The position numbers and the translations under genes were made by a program. Of a DNA stretch of 64,000 nt, positions 1 to 9,909 are shown piece by piece (position 1 is the stretch's first letter; every line of letters begins with the position of its first letter). Origin of the DNA: Solitalea koreensis (GTDB lineage Bacteria; Bacteroidota; Bacteroidia; Sphingobacteriales; Sphingobacteriaceae); the NCBI RefSeq assembly GCF_900182575.1, contig NZ_FXSZ01000001.1:434001-498000 (forward strand), in the 5' to 3' direction. The notes under the pieces were generated by a model. It was not told the origin of the DNA. It was given only the letters and a program-made list of their open reading frames with translations, and did not search any database.

Positions 1-222
1 GGATATATCAGCATAACCCGGAATGAGCTCCCGTAATGGTGTAAAAACGATCAATAATAACGTTAGCATGATTAGGGTAAATCCTAAAATTGCAAGCGCT
101 ACAAATACATTCATTAATGATAAAGTGACCGACACCTTTTCTTCAAAAGTATCATCTTTGAGAACCACCAGTTTGTACTTCTCTTTAATTAAGGCTATAA
201 ACTTCTTCTTTCGGGTGGGCAT
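1..222 (-). CDS. M23-family metallopeptidase, N-terminal fragment (cut by window edge)
   Basis: Reading leftward from an ATG at 222 there is an uninterrupted 74-codon frame running off the window. It starts MPTRKKKFIALIKEKYKLVV, followed by KDDTFEEKVS, a hydrophobic membrane segment at about residues 32-56 and FTPLRELIPGYAD. This arrangement (basic start, DDTFEEK, one transmembrane helix, TPLREyIPGY) is typical of the N-terminus of inner-membrane-anchored LytM/M23 peptidases of Bacteroidota, which cut peptidoglycan cross-links in the periplasm. The catalytic domain lies outside the window, so the enzyme assignment rests only on the N-terminal signature. The gene is divergent from the SprE-like gene. 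An open frame on the other strand over this stretch is an antisense shadow. Confidence 0.72.
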   Translation of the reverse strand, partial: MPTRKKKFIALIKEKYKLVVLKDDTFEEKVSVTLSLMNVFVALAILGFTLIMLTLLLIVFTPLRELIPGYADIS

Positions 223-391
223 TCGTTTTGGTTTGGCTTGGCAAAATAGGGGATATTTCTTTTTATTGAACGTTAAACCTATAAAATTATTGGATTAACA
301 TTCGTTTTTTGATTCGAAATTCGCTAAATACCTTATTATTGACGATTTAGATTAATCATTTATATTTGTTAATCTCTAATACTATAGCCCA
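223..391. other. Divergent intergenic region, M23 peptidase / sprE
   Basis: AT-rich spacer between two divergent genes. It contains a clear Bacteroidota-type promoter for the rightward gene (separate entry). No convincing TAnnTTTG box was found for the leftward gene; CTATTTTG near 247-254 is one base short of the consensus. Confidence 0.5.
339..368 (+). promoter_or_regulatory. Bacteroidota sigma-ABfr-type promoter for sprE
   Basis: TTG at 339-341 (the -33 element) and TATATTTG at 361-368, a perfect match to the -7 consensus TAnnTTTG, are separated by 19 bp. Initiation would fall at about 374-376, only about 16-18 nt before the proposed TTG start at 392, so a long upstream extension of the coding region is excluded. 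Confidence 0.65.
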
Positions 392-3088
392 TTGCATAGA
401 ATAAGAAAATATTGCACTTGGATTCTTGTCATTGCAAGTTGCCCTGCCATTGAATCATGTAGTTCATCAAAAACAGCTGCGAATAACGCTGGGTTTATGA
501 ATCGATTTTATCATAATAACACCGCCCGATATAACAGTTTTTTTAATGCAAGAGAAATCTATCGCAAAAATATCGAGAAGTATGAACAGGATTATGCTTT
601 TCAATATGGCGCTTTACTACCTATAATTATCCTTCCGGATGAAAACGCAACCCAATCGCTTGGAACACCAATGGATGAAATAATTAAAAAATGTTCAAAC
701 GTTGTTGATCGGCACAAGGTGAGCAAATGGGTCGATGATAGCTATATGATGCTGGGCAAAGCTTATTTCTACAAAGGCGATTATTTCAATGCAGCTCAAA
801 CATTCCAATATGTTTACAATACTTTTCCAGATAAAAACTTAAAAGAAGAAGCCGTCGCCTGGATAGGATTGGCTAAAATGAAAGACAAGTTAACCGATGA
901 AGCTGCTTCCGCTTTTGATATGGCATTGGGAAACATTGGAGATGCAATTTCTTCCAAAAGTTTTGTACATGCAGCTTCGGCAGAGTTCTATAAACAAAAT
1001 AAGGATTATGAAAAAGCGGCTCAATACCTTGATAAAGCTGTTGCCTCTCTAAAAAAAGTCGATACTGAAAAGAAAATACGTTATAGTTTCACACTTGGTC
1101 AACTGTATGAAAAAATCAATGCAAACGACAAAGCTATTGAGGCCTTTAAGCAAATTGAAAAACTTAAAGCTCCTTATGAAATTGATTTAGTAGCAAAGAT
1201 TAATATATTTAGATTGAGTAATATTACCGACGGTGGAAAAACCGACGATTTAGTAGAAAAGCTTAATAAATTACTGTCCGACGAAAAAAACAAGGATTAC
1301 AAAGGGTCTATTTACTATGTGCTCGGCGCTGCTACTCTACGTAGGAACGACGTTGATTCTGCATTAAAACTTTATAAACTATCAATAAAAAACAGTCAGG
1401 ATAATTTTAATCAAAAGGCATTATCTTATTCTCAGATCGGGGATATCTACTTTAACAACCTTAAGGATTACAAACAGGCTAAATTATACTATGATAGCAC
1501 CCGAGCTTTCATACAAACTGACAACCCTGAATATTCAAAGATCATTGAACGCCATAATAAACTAAATGAATTAATTGAAAACCAGCGTGTCATTAACCGT
1601 GAAGATAGTTTACAACGAATTGCATTAATGCCCGAAAATCAACGCAATGAATTGATCGAAAAACGGGTAACCTCCATACTAGAAACTCAAAGACAGGCCA
1701 AAACAGTTGGCCAAGAACAACCTTATTATAATACGGTACAAGTCGACAGGTTTAACTCACAAGGTAGTGCCATTTGGTATTTCTATAATAATAATGCGGT
1801 AGCTTCAGGTTATAATGAATTTGTGCGACGCTGGGGAAACAGAACTCTTTCGGATAATTGGCGAATCGGCAGTCAACAACAGTTTGCAGGAATGAACATA
1901 CAGGGCAATGCCCCAATTGACGATTTCAGCACCCTAAAAGATGCAAAACCAAATGACATTAAAACGTATTTGTTAAAAAACATACCTTTAACACCGACAA
2001 TGCTTGACTCATCAAATATGCGTAAGCAAACGGCCTGCTATAATTTGGGAAATATCTATTTTACCGACTTAGAAGAGTACAATGAAGCCATCACGTATTA
2101 CAGCTTGGCTCTGAATTTAACACCAACTGCTCAATACCAAGCTGAACTACTTTACGATATTTATAAAAGCTATGAATTGTTGGGCAACAACACCCTGGCC
2201 AGTGATTACCGCAACAAGCTATTTTCCCAATTCCCGAATTCAACCTACGCAACTGCAATTAAAGAGCCGGGTAAAAAAAATAATGCAACTGATGCCAGCC
2301 AAAAGGCTTTTGAAGATCAGTATGAACTTGCGTATATCGATTTTCAAAACAATCAATTTGACAAAGTACTTGAAGGGAATACACAGTTTCAAATCTCTAC
2401 AGCAAGTGACTATCTAAAATCGAAATATGCATTTCTGGCAGCTCTTGCAATTGGTAAAACCCAAAATCTAAATAAATTTGAACCTGAATTAAAAAAGATA
2501 AAAATTAACTACAATGATTATGAAGTTAGCAGAGAGGCCTCGCAACTATTAGCAATGATTGATAGCAATCGAGATGAATATATGGCACGGTCGGTCGCAC
2601 TCGATCTTACATCTGTCGCTACCTCTAATAATGCGACTGATGTTACTCGCAGGCTGGCTGAACAACAACAATCAGAAGGTGAACGCATTGCACGCGAACA
2701 GGCAGAAGCTGAACGTCTCAGTTATTTTAAAAAGCCAGCTCCTAATGCAAAGTTCTTGTTCATAATTTCAGTTAATAATACAACCGCAAACCTTAACAGA
2801 ACCCGTTATGGCATTAACCACTTTAATATGGATAATTACCCAGACAAAAAATATCAGTACAATACTATCGTTCTCAATAAAGAAACTCAACTCATTTCAG
2901 TAACTCAATTTAATGATTTAGCTACTGCAGGAGAATATTATAAAAGATTTGTGGCCAATCGAAGTTCTATCACTCCACTTGAAGATGATAAATACGATGT
3001 TTTTATCATTACTACTGATAACTTTGCACGCTTAACAAACCAACAAAACGTTATACAATACGTAAACTATTTCAGAAATAATTTTTAA
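392..3088 (+). CDS. sprE: SprE/PorW-type TPR lipoprotein of the type IX secretion system
   Basis: An 898-residue TPR-rich protein. The N-terminus has basic residues, a hydrophobic stretch and a lipobox IAS-C (lipidated Cys at about residue 17), followed by an FYHNNTARYNSFFNAREIY-type segment characteristic of the SprE/PorW family. TPR-like helical pairs fill most of residues 100-450 and again about 540-640. The C-terminal 120 residues (FLFIISVNN..., ...FIITTDNFARL) form a small alpha/beta region. SprE/PorW is a periplasm-facing outer-membrane lipoprotein needed for T9SS function and gliding; here it lies about 4 kb from gldKLMN. The start is TTG: no in-frame ATG precedes the signal peptide, and the promoter ends at 368. 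PBP1A follows after 8 bp, so the two are probably co-transcribed. Confidence 0.85.
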   Translation: MHRIRKYCTWILVIASCPAIESCSSSKTAANNAGFMNRFYHNNTARYNSFFNAREIYRKNIEKYEQDYAFQYGALLPIIILPDENATQSLGTPMDEIIKKCSNVVDRHKVSKWVDDSYMMLGKAYFYKGDYFNAAQTFQYVYNTFPDKNLKEEAVAWIGLAKMKDKLTDEAASAFDMALGNIGDAISSKSFVHAASAEFYKQNKDYEKAAQYLDKAVASLKKVDTEKKIRYSFTLGQLYEKINANDKAIEAFKQIEKLKAPYEIDLVAKINIFRLSNITDGGKTDDLVEKLNKLLSDEKNKDYKGSIYYVLGAATLRRNDVDSALKLYKLSIKNSQDNFNQKALSYSQIGDIYFNNLKDYKQAKLYYDSTRAFIQTDNPEYSKIIERHNKLNELIENQRVINREDSLQRIALMPENQRNELIEKRVTSILETQRQAKTVGQEQPYYNTVQVDRFNSQGSAIWYFYNNNAVASGYNEFVRRWGNRTLSDNWRIGSQQQFAGMNIQGNAPIDDFSTLKDAKPNDIKTYLLKNIPLTPTMLDSSNMRKQTACYNLGNIYFTDLEEYNEAITYYSLALNLTPTAQYQAELLYDIYKSYELLGNNTLASDYRNKLFSQFPNSTYATAIKEPGKKNNATDASQKAFEDQYELAYIDFQNNQFDKVLEGNTQFQISTASDYLKSKYAFLAALAIGKTQNLNKFEPELKKIKINYNDYEVSREASQLLAMIDSNRDEYMARSVALDLTSVATSNNATDVTRRLAEQQQSEGERIAREQAEAERLSYFKKPAPNAKFLFIISVNNTTANLNRTRYGINHFNMDNYPDKKYQYNTIVLNKETQLISVTQFNDLATAGEYYKRFVANRSSITPLEDDKYDVFIITTDNFARLTNQQNVIQYVNYFRNNF

Positions 3089-3096
3089 TACATACA

Positions 3097-5343
3097 ATGA
3101 GTAATACGCAGATAAGCAAACAAGATATTAGCAGGTACTTAAGGAATTTTTGGTTATTCATTATTGGTTGCATCGCTTTATTTTTCATCTTTATTTTATC
3201 CATTACATTAGGATTATTCGGCAAAATGCCTTCTTTCCGGGACTTGGAAAATCCTAAAAGCAATATTGCATCAGAGGTAATTTCCGCTGATGGCAAAGTT
3301 ATTGGAACCTACTACCTTGAAAACCGTTCGTTCGTAAAATACAGTGAATTGTCTCCAAGTATTGTAAACGCTCTTATTGCTACTGAAGACACGCGTTTTT
3401 ATGACCATTCAGGAATAGACTTCAGTCGAACCTTCACTATCGTTTTGTACAACCTAATGGGTAAACGTCAGGGAGCAAGTACAATTACTCAACAATTGGC
3501 TAAAAAACTATTTGGTCGTGAAAAAAACGCTATCATCATTACAAAAATGAAAGAGTGGATCACAGCGGTTAAACTGGAACGAAATTATACCAAACAAGAG
3601 ATATTGGCAATGTATCTGAACATTGTTGACTTTGGCAGTAATGCTTACGGCATCAAAACAGCTGCAAGAACATTTTTTGACACCACTCCTGATAAATTAA
3701 CAATTGAACAAGCCGCATTACTTATTGGCATGCTTAAAGGTCCGAGTTATTATTCTCCAATAAGATATCCGGAACGTGCAAAAGCGCGTAGAAATACAGT
3801 GCTAATGCGAATGGAATCAGAGGATAAAATCACAGCGGAGGAGTGTGAAAAAGCTAAGGCCGCTCCTGTTAAACTTATCTATAATCCTGAAAACCACAAT
3901 GACGGCATTGCTGCTTATTTACGCGAATATTTACGCATTGAAATAAGCAAAATGCTGGATAACGGAACCATAAAACCAAAGCAAGATGGTAGTACTTATG
4001 ATCTCTATCGAGATGGCTTAAAAGTGTATGTCACCATTGACTCACGCATGCAAGAGTATGCAGAAGCAGCAGAAAAGGAACATCTTACTGATTTACAAAG
4101 GCAATTTAATCAACATTGGAAAGGAAGAGGTCAGGATCCTCTTTCGGATTTACAAAAAGGAGATATAGAGAGAGCGATCCGGCTTACTGATCGATATCAT
4201 GACCTAAAAGAGCAAGGTAAATCTGAAGAGGAGATCAAATCTGACTTCAGAACAAAAGTAAAAATGACTGTATTCAGCTGGCGAGGCGATATTGACACCA
4301 CTATGAGTCCTCTTGACTCAATTAAATACTACAAGAGATTCCTACGATCAGCAATGATGTCAATGGAGCCTAAAACAGGTTATGTTCGCGCTTGGGTTGG
4401 AGGAAATGATTTTAAGTATTTTAAATACGATCAGGTAAGAACTGGAGCTCGTCAGGTAGGCTCAACATTTAAACCTTTTGTTTATACGGCAGCTATTGAT
4501 AATGGGTTTTCACCGTGTCAAAGTGTAGCCAACGAACCTGTTACTTTTGAGCAAGCAGATGGAACTATCTATTCCCCTAAAAATGCAGACGGTAAAACAG
4601 GCGGATTTTATACGTTAAAACAAGGCTTGGCAAGATCAATGAACTTGATCACCATGTATTTAATGAAACAAATAGGGCCGAAAATTGTCGCGAAATATGC
4701 TCACGACATGGGTATTACTGCAGATATTCCACCTTATCCTTCCATTGGACTTGGTGTAGCCGATATAACTTTATTCGAAATGGTTGGAGCATATAGTGTA
4801 TTCGCAAATAAAGGTATATGGACAAAACCCATTTATTTATTGAGAATTGAAGATAAAAACGGCAACATTATTTTCGAAAACAGACCAGAAATCAAACAAG
4901 CTATTAGTGAACAAACCGCGTATGTGATGCTCGATATGCTAAAAGGCACATCGACTATACCAGGAGGTACGGCTCTTCGTCTACGAGGCAAGTACAAATT
5001 TGCTAATCCGATTGCAGCTAAAACCGGTACTACTCAAAATCAATCGGATGGTTGGTTTATGGGTGTTACTCCTGATTTAGTAACGGGTGTTTGGACTGGC
5101 TGTGAAGATCGTGCAGTTCGTTTCCACTCACTTAACCTTGGAGAAGGAGCCAATATGGCATTGCCCGCTTTTGCATTGTTTATGCAGAAAGTATATAAAG
5201 ACCCCAGCTTAAAATATTCGAAAGGAGACTTTGCCCGACCAGATACGCTTAACATAGAATTAGATTGCTCAAAATATGCTCCTGCTTCTACAGAACGTCC
5301 CGAAGAATCTGAAAATAAAAAAGATGATCGTTTAGGATTTTAA
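3097..5343 (+). CDS. mrcA: Bifunctional class A penicillin-binding protein (PBP1A-like)
   Basis: 748 residues with one N-terminal transmembrane helix (about 17-42). A GT51 glycosyltransferase domain follows (about 60-240), with the ATEDTRFYDHSG catalytic-Glu motif and GASTITQQLAKKLFGR. A transpeptidase domain occupies about 400-700, with the SxxK motif in GSTFKPFVY, the SMN motif in ARSMNLIT and the KTGT motif in AAKTGTTQNQSDGW. All catalytic signatures are intact, so it should polymerise lipid II and cross-link peptidoglycan on the periplasmic face. It sits 8 bp behind sprE and ends at a strong terminator. Length and order match PBP1A; a PBP1C-like alternative is less likely because the N-terminal GT51 and linker are PBP1A-like. 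Confidence 0.93.
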   Translation: MSNTQISKQDISRYLRNFWLFIIGCIALFFIFILSITLGLFGKMPSFRDLENPKSNIASEVISADGKVIGTYYLENRSFVKYSELSPSIVNALIATEDTRFYDHSGIDFSRTFTIVLYNLMGKRQGASTITQQLAKKLFGREKNAIIITKMKEWITAVKLERNYTKQEILAMYLNIVDFGSNAYGIKTAARTFFDTTPDKLTIEQAALLIGMLKGPSYYSPIRYPERAKARRNTVLMRMESEDKITAEECEKAKAAPVKLIYNPENHNDGIAAYLREYLRIEISKMLDNGTIKPKQDGSTYDLYRDGLKVYVTIDSRMQEYAEAAEKEHLTDLQRQFNQHWKGRGQDPLSDLQKGDIERAIRLTDRYHDLKEQGKSEEEIKSDFRTKVKMTVFSWRGDIDTTMSPLDSIKYYKRFLRSAMMSMEPKTGYVRAWVGGNDFKYFKYDQVRTGARQVGSTFKPFVYTAAIDNGFSPCQSVANEPVTFEQADGTIYSPKNADGKTGGFYTLKQGLARSMNLITMYLMKQIGPKIVAKYAHDMGITADIPPYPSIGLGVADITLFEMVGAYSVFANKGIWTKPIYLLRIEDKNGNIIFENRPEIKQAISEQTAYVMLDMLKGTSTIPGGTALRLRGKYKFANPIAAKTGTTQNQSDGWFMGVTPDLVTGVWTGCEDRAVRFHSLNLGEGANMALPAFALFMQKVYKDPSLKYSKGDFARPDTLNIELDCSKYAPASTERPEESENKKDDRLGF

Positions 5344-5360
5344 AATTAAAAGCTACCCTA

Positions 5361-5396
5361 AAAAAGACTGATTCGGACATGAATCAGTCTTTTTTT
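5361..5396 (+). terminator. Rho-independent terminator after PBP1A
   Basis: Stem AAAAAGACTGATTC / GAATCAGTCTTTTT with a 6-nt loop, ending in a T run. It lies 17 bp after the PBP1A stop and separates the sprE-mrcA unit from uvrC. Confidence 0.9.
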
Positions 5397-5448
5397 ATTT
5401 TAAGCTGCCAGAGTATATTATCTTTCCTTTATCTTAGTAAGAGAAACT

Positions 5449-7254
5449 ATGAATGCGTTCGATTATAAAAAAGTAATTACTAAAATACCCCACAAACCCG
5501 GCATATACCAGTATTTCGATACTGATAATAAACTAATATATGTTGGAAAGGCAAAAGATCTTCGTAATCGTGTTGCATCGTATTTTGTAACCGATCGTAT
5601 GCAAAATGCTAAAACACGCGTATTGATCAGCAAAATTCAGGATATAAAATTCACGATCGTTAACAGTGAGTTGGAGGCTTTATTATTAGAAAACAATTTA
5701 ATAAAAGAACATCAGCCGAAATATAATGTCCTGCTTAAAGACGATAAGACCTATCCATCTATCGTTATTAAAAACGAACCCTTCCCTCGCATATATGGGA
5801 CCCGTAAAATAATTCGTGATGGATCAAAATATTTTGGGCCTTACGCTTCGGTTGGAATGATGCGAACCATGTTAGAAATGATAAAGGACCTGTATCCTAT
5901 TCGAACTTGTACTCTCCAACTTTCAAAAGAAAATATTCAAAGTAGAAAATTCAAGGTTTGCTTAGAGTATCAAATTGGCAACTGTAAAGGCCCTTGTGAA
6001 GATCTTCAATCAAAATCTGACTATGATCAAAATATAGAGGACATAAAAGACATTTTAAAGGGGAACACTTCGACTGTTTTAAGACATTTGGAAGATAAAA
6101 TAAAAGATGCTGTTACCCACCTGGATTTTGAACAGGCTCATCATTTTAAACAAAAATTGGATAAGCTTGAAAGTTACCAAAGCCGATCAGCTGTGGTAAG
6201 TTCAACGTTGAATAATATCGACGTTTATTCAATTGCAACGGATAGTAAACATGCCTTTATTAATTACTTAAAAGTTTCCAATGGAAGCATCGTTCAAACC
6301 CAAACAATTGAACTAAAAAAGAAATTAGACGAAAGCGATGAAGAATTATTGCTATTGGGCATAGCAGAATTCAGAAACAGATTTCAAAGCGATGCAAAAG
6401 AAATTGTAGTACCATTTAAAATTGAATTTGAGGATTCAAATTTGAATTTTATTGTCCCAAAACTAGGTGATAAAAAGAAATTACTCGAGCTCTCAGAAAA
6501 AAACGTGATGTTTTTCCGAAAAGCAAAGTTAGATCAATATGAAAAACTAAACCCGGAATTAAAAACCGACAGATTATTAAGCCAGATGAAGCAAGACCTT
6601 CATCTATCTGAGTTACCACGACACATTGAATGTTTTGACAACTCAAATTTTCAAGGAAAGTACCCTGTTTCAGCAATGGTGGTTTTTAAAAATGCTAAAC
6701 CTTCTAAAAAAGATTACAGGCATTTTAATGTACGTACCGTTGAAGGTCCGAATGATTTTGCAACCATGCAAGAAGTAATCGAACGTCGGTATAGCCGTGT
6801 ATTGAATGAAAATCAACCACTCCCCGATTTAATTATTGTTGATGGAGGTAAAGGGCAGTTAAGCTCAGCTGTTGAAATACTAAAAAAACTTAATATATAC
6901 ACCAAAGTTCCTATTATCGGAATAGCCAAACGACTTGAAGAATTGTATTACCCCAATGACCCGATTCCTCTTTATCTTGATAAAAAATCGGAAACGTTAA
7001 AAATCATTCAACAACTACGTGACGAAGCTCATCGGTTTGGCATTACGCATCATCGCAATCGAAGAGATAAAGGAACCTTAGTAACAGAACTAGAATTAAT
7101 AGAAGGAGTAGGCCCAAAAACTGCAGAAAGCCTGCTCAAATATTTTCGTTCTGTAAAAAAGATAAAACAAGCAACCTTGGAAGAACTACTAGAAGTAGTT
7201 AACTTGAAACAAGCACAAGCTCTTTTGGATTATTTCGGATCAGGAAAAGAATAA
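5449..7254 (+). CDS. uvrC: UvrABC excinuclease subunit C
   Basis: 601 residues, the usual UvrC length. An N-terminal GIY-YIG nuclease domain (GIYQYFDTDNKLIYVGKAKDL, about residues 17-90) makes the 3' incision. A Cys cluster occurs at about 165-185 (CLEYQIGNCKGPC). The UVR motif that contacts UvrB is at about 218-255 (HLDFEQAHHFKQKLDKLE). An RNase H-like domain with conserved FDNSNFQG and FAVMQEvixRR-type motifs (about 400-550) makes the 5' incision. A C-terminal helix-hairpin-helix pair (ELIEGVGPKTAESLLKYF) binds DNA. It acts in cytoplasmic nucleotide excision repair. It is a single-gene unit bounded by terminators on both sides. A TATCTTTC sequence upstream is one base off the -7 consensus. 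Confidence 0.97.
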   Translation: MNAFDYKKVITKIPHKPGIYQYFDTDNKLIYVGKAKDLRNRVASYFVTDRMQNAKTRVLISKIQDIKFTIVNSELEALLLENNLIKEHQPKYNVLLKDDKTYPSIVIKNEPFPRIYGTRKIIRDGSKYFGPYASVGMMRTMLEMIKDLYPIRTCTLQLSKENIQSRKFKVCLEYQIGNCKGPCEDLQSKSDYDQNIEDIKDILKGNTSTVLRHLEDKIKDAVTHLDFEQAHHFKQKLDKLESYQSRSAVVSSTLNNIDVYSIATDSKHAFINYLKVSNGSIVQTQTIELKKKLDESDEELLLLGIAEFRNRFQSDAKEIVVPFKIEFEDSNLNFIVPKLGDKKKLLELSEKNVMFFRKAKLDQYEKLNPELKTDRLLSQMKQDLHLSELPRHIECFDNSNFQGKYPVSAMVVFKNAKPSKKDYRHFNVRTVEGPNDFATMQEVIERRYSRVLNENQPLPDLIIVDGGKGQLSSAVEILKKLNIYTKVPIIGIAKRLEELYYPNDPIPLYLDKKSETLKIIQQLRDEAHRFGITHHRNRRDKGTLVTELELIEGVGPKTAESLLKYFRSVKKIKQATLEELLEVVNLKQAQALLDYFGSGKE

Positions 7255-7270
7255 TGATCAACCGTTATAA

Positions 7271-7307
7271 ACAAAAGAGAGCACTCTAATCGAGTGCTCT
7301 CTTTTGT
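7271..7307. terminator. Bidirectional terminator between uvrC and gldN
   Basis: Perfect 16-bp stem ACAAAAGAGAGCACTC / GAGTGCTCTCTTTTGT with a 5-nt loop and A/T tracts on both outer arms. It lies between the convergent stops of uvrC and gldN and can serve both. Confidence 0.9.
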
Positions 7308-7322
7308 TTTATGTTACTATTT

Positions 7323-8339
7323 CTAGTACTCCCAAAGGTCTTGTTCAAAATCCATGATTTTGTTCTTTATACGCTCAGATTCATACAGACGATCAATACC
7401 GCTTGCATAATTGGCAATACGAACATCATCAGCATTGCTTTCCTTAATTATGTAGCTACTAAACAAACGCTTGATAAAGAAATCATCAAAACTTAAGTTT
7501 GAGGCATCATTAAAACGATTAAACACCTCTGCATTTGCCAATACCTGACGAGCTTCAGGGAAATAAATCCAAAACAACACCTCACTTACCAAAGTACCAC
7601 CAGAAGCAAGATCATCACCTCCTTTAAAGTATTCCTTAATCGGAGCTATTGCGATAATACGAGGTTCAAAAATTGAACGTTGTTTATCAAAAATCCAATC
7701 TTCTTTAATACGGTATTTACGAACTTCTTCAGGCTTAAAAGGTTCACTAATTGTTGTGTCTCTTTCACCTAATTCAGGTCTATTAATATCAACTGGTATT
7801 TTAGCAGTTGTTGAACCACCTGATACTTTTTGTTCGAATTCTGCCATTGAAAGAACACGTCTAAATGTACTATCATCTGTAGTATTAGCATCGTATACTG
7901 TCAATTCGCCTGCTCGAATACCTTTGATCAATACGTCAATTAAACGAGATTGAGGATAAGTTAGCGGTTTGTTTGCCTTTTCCTTTACATCAAGTTCTCG
8001 CCAAATACGCTTTGACCACATAACATCAGACTGACGGATATATGAATAAGGAATTACCTTAATATTTACGTTATTTTCCTTTTTATATACACCATCAACT
8101 AATGGAGTGTCAAATAATGAAGCTGAACCCGTTGGGTTAGATACATTCTTAACTACAGTATCAACAGCAGCAACAGGCAGGGAAGTGTTCTCATTCGTTT
8201 TTACCGCAGAGACCTTCTTAGCTGAGGATGAAGCTGTAGTTTTAGCTTTACCAGCTGTAGTTTTTTTCTTGGTTTGAGCTGAAGCCACTACCGTGAGGCA
8301 ACTCAATATTACTGCAATTGCTGTTAGTTTAAATTTCAT
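7323..8339 (-). CDS. gldN: Gliding motility / T9SS protein GldN
   Basis: About 338 residues, with signal peptide MKFKLTAIAVILSCLTVVASA and a low-complexity Ala/Lys/Ser linker. The conserved GldN/PorN region follows (SLFDTPLVDGVYK, IPYSYIRQSDVMWSKRIWRELDV, YFPEARQVLANAEVFN). With GldK it forms the periplasmic ring complex attached to the outer membrane in the T9SS. The ATG at 8339 is preferred over an in-frame GTG at 8348, because the signal peptide begins there and the GTG overlaps the gldM stop. It is the last gene of gldK-L-M-N. Confidence 0.92.
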   Translation of the reverse strand: MKFKLTAIAVILSCLTVVASAQTKKKTTAGKAKTTASSSAKKVSAVKTNENTSLPVAAVDTVVKNVSNPTGSASLFDTPLVDGVYKKENNVNIKVIPYSYIRQSDVMWSKRIWRELDVKEKANKPLTYPQSRLIDVLIKGIRAGELTVYDANTTDDSTFRRVLSMAEFEQKVSGGSTTAKIPVDINRPELGERDTTISEPFKPEEVRKYRIKEDWIFDKQRSIFEPRIIAIAPIKEYFKGGDDLASGGTLVSEVLFWIYFPEARQVLANAEVFNRFNDASNLSFDDFFIKRLFSSYIIKESNADDVRIANYASGIDRLYESERIKNKIMDFEQDLWEY

Positions 8340-8347
8340 TTTTATCA

Positions 8348-9859
8348 CTATTGAACTTGGATACTCACAGGTGTTTTAATAAACCTGATTTTACCTGATG
8401 GGTCACTCACCTTAATTTCATCAAAAATGATCTTATCTCCAGCCACAACACTTGAAACAGCATCCTTTAAGCTTCCGGAAAGACTTGCTCCTGTGTTAGA
8501 TGCAACAATTGCATCCTGACGTTTCTTAATAACATAACCGTTATAACTAACTACGGTAAAACGTGCGTCAAAGTCAAAGTTTTCCAAAACCGCCTGTAAC
8601 CCTGGTTGTACACGAGCAGATCCTGCCGACAATTTACCACTAGCTACCCCACCAAATTTAGCGATAGGATCTGGGATAAATTTAACCCTGTAAGATTGTG
8701 AACCCATGTTCATCATTTTACCATTAACTTCTGCACTAATATTAATATTGACAGTTCCCGGAGTTGAAACGCGAGCAATGTATTTGCCATTTCCACCTGT
8801 TAAAGATCCGCCTGAAATACTTGCACTAACTTTACTGTTAGATACTCCTGCCGCAGAAACTGTAATAGGGTTATCAACCCCTATATAAAGAACATTCATT
8901 TTATCGGCCATCGCGACAGCTGCAGGTGCTGCAACTTGATATTTTTGAGTAAATGGATACTCTTCAATTTTACCATTTCGAGTAATCACAATTTTTCCTC
9001 CCCAGGTAAATTCCCCAACTGAATTTGGTGTAACATGATAACTTGCTACCCCATTGGTAGTAGTCATTTTAGTCCCTCCAATATATACTTGAACGTCTGA
9101 AGAACTCGTTGCCGCAGCTAAAGAAACTTTGGCTTCGTATGGCTGACCAACTAAAACGTAACTTGAAGGAGCTGCAACATTTGCACTAAATTGGTTGAAA
9201 ATAATTTCATCACCAGAAACTGATTGGTACAACGCTTTGATTATTTCAGCCTCTGAGTTTTTGGCGTCAGCTTGAATTTTAGTCAAAATAGTTACTGCTG
9301 CAGTGACTGGCACACTAGAAAACTGCTTAACCTCCCAACTCTTATCCTTCTCATCCTTAGCATCTAATGAAATAGATACACGATTTTTCATTTTCTCTCC
9401 CAACAAACCCTCAAGTTTAGCTTTTACATCCAAAATTTTGGATTTAATCACCGGGCCTTGCGGATTCTTCTCTTCCAGCATAATTCTAGTTGCAATATCC
9501 AGATTATCTCTTCCTATGATATCACCGGTTACTGGATCACGCCCTTCTGCTTCTTTAATAATATCATCTTTTATCCCCTGAACATACTTATACAGCTCTT
9601 CAGTGTATCCTATAGCTTTTTCTGCATTTTCTAAGAGGTTCTTTTTTTCAGGGTTTTTGGCAATTGCCTTTTTAAAAGATTCCATTGTGCTTGTAATAGA
9701 GCCATCTACATTTTTTGTAGACTCTTCCAAGCTATCATTTACTGTTTTAAATGCATTTAATACTTCTGCGCTTACATTTAGGGCAAGCATGGCAGTGAGT
9801 ACCAAATACATCAGGTTAATCATCTGCTGTCTTGCCGTTTGCTTTCCTGCTCCTGCCAT
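8348..9859 (-). CDS. gldM: Gliding motility / T9SS motor protein GldM
   Basis: 503 residues beginning MAGAGKQTARQQMINLMYLV, the almost invariant GldM start, with a single transmembrane helix at about 14-33 and a long periplasmic part made of beta domains (D1-D4). GldM spans the periplasm as a dimer, is driven by GldL in the inner membrane, and touches the GldKN ring, coupling proton flow to secretion and gliding. Length is normal for the family (about 510-520). The stop lies 6 bp before the gldN ATG, consistent with translational coupling. Confidence 0.95.
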   Translation of the reverse strand: MAGAGKQTARQQMINLMYLVLTAMLALNVSAEVLNAFKTVNDSLEESTKNVDGSITSTMESFKKAIAKNPEKKNLLENAEKAIGYTEELYKYVQGIKDDIIKEAEGRDPVTGDIIGRDNLDIATRIMLEEKNPQGPVIKSKILDVKAKLEGLLGEKMKNRVSISLDAKDEKDKSWEVKQFSSVPVTAAVTILTKIQADAKNSEAEIIKALYQSVSGDEIIFNQFSANVAAPSSYVLVGQPYEAKVSLAAATSSSDVQVYIGGTKMTTTNGVASYHVTPNSVGEFTWGGKIVITRNGKIEEYPFTQKYQVAAPAAVAMADKMNVLYIGVDNPITVSAAGVSNSKVSASISGGSLTGGNGKYIARVSTPGTVNINISAEVNGKMMNMGSQSYRVKFIPDPIAKFGGVASGKLSAGSARVQPGLQAVLENFDFDARFTVVSYNGYVIKKRQDAIVASNTGASLSGSLKDAVSSVVAGDKIIFDEIKVSDPSGKIRFIKTPVSIQVQ

Positions 9860-9909
9860 AATCTCGAATGGTTATTGGTTAACTTAATAATTTAAATAAT
9901 CGATTGAGA

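Noticed and set aside
23..298. 91-codon plus-strand frame at the left edge
   Set aside because: It is antisense to the M23 peptidase N-terminus (1-222, minus), whose translation matches a known family signature.
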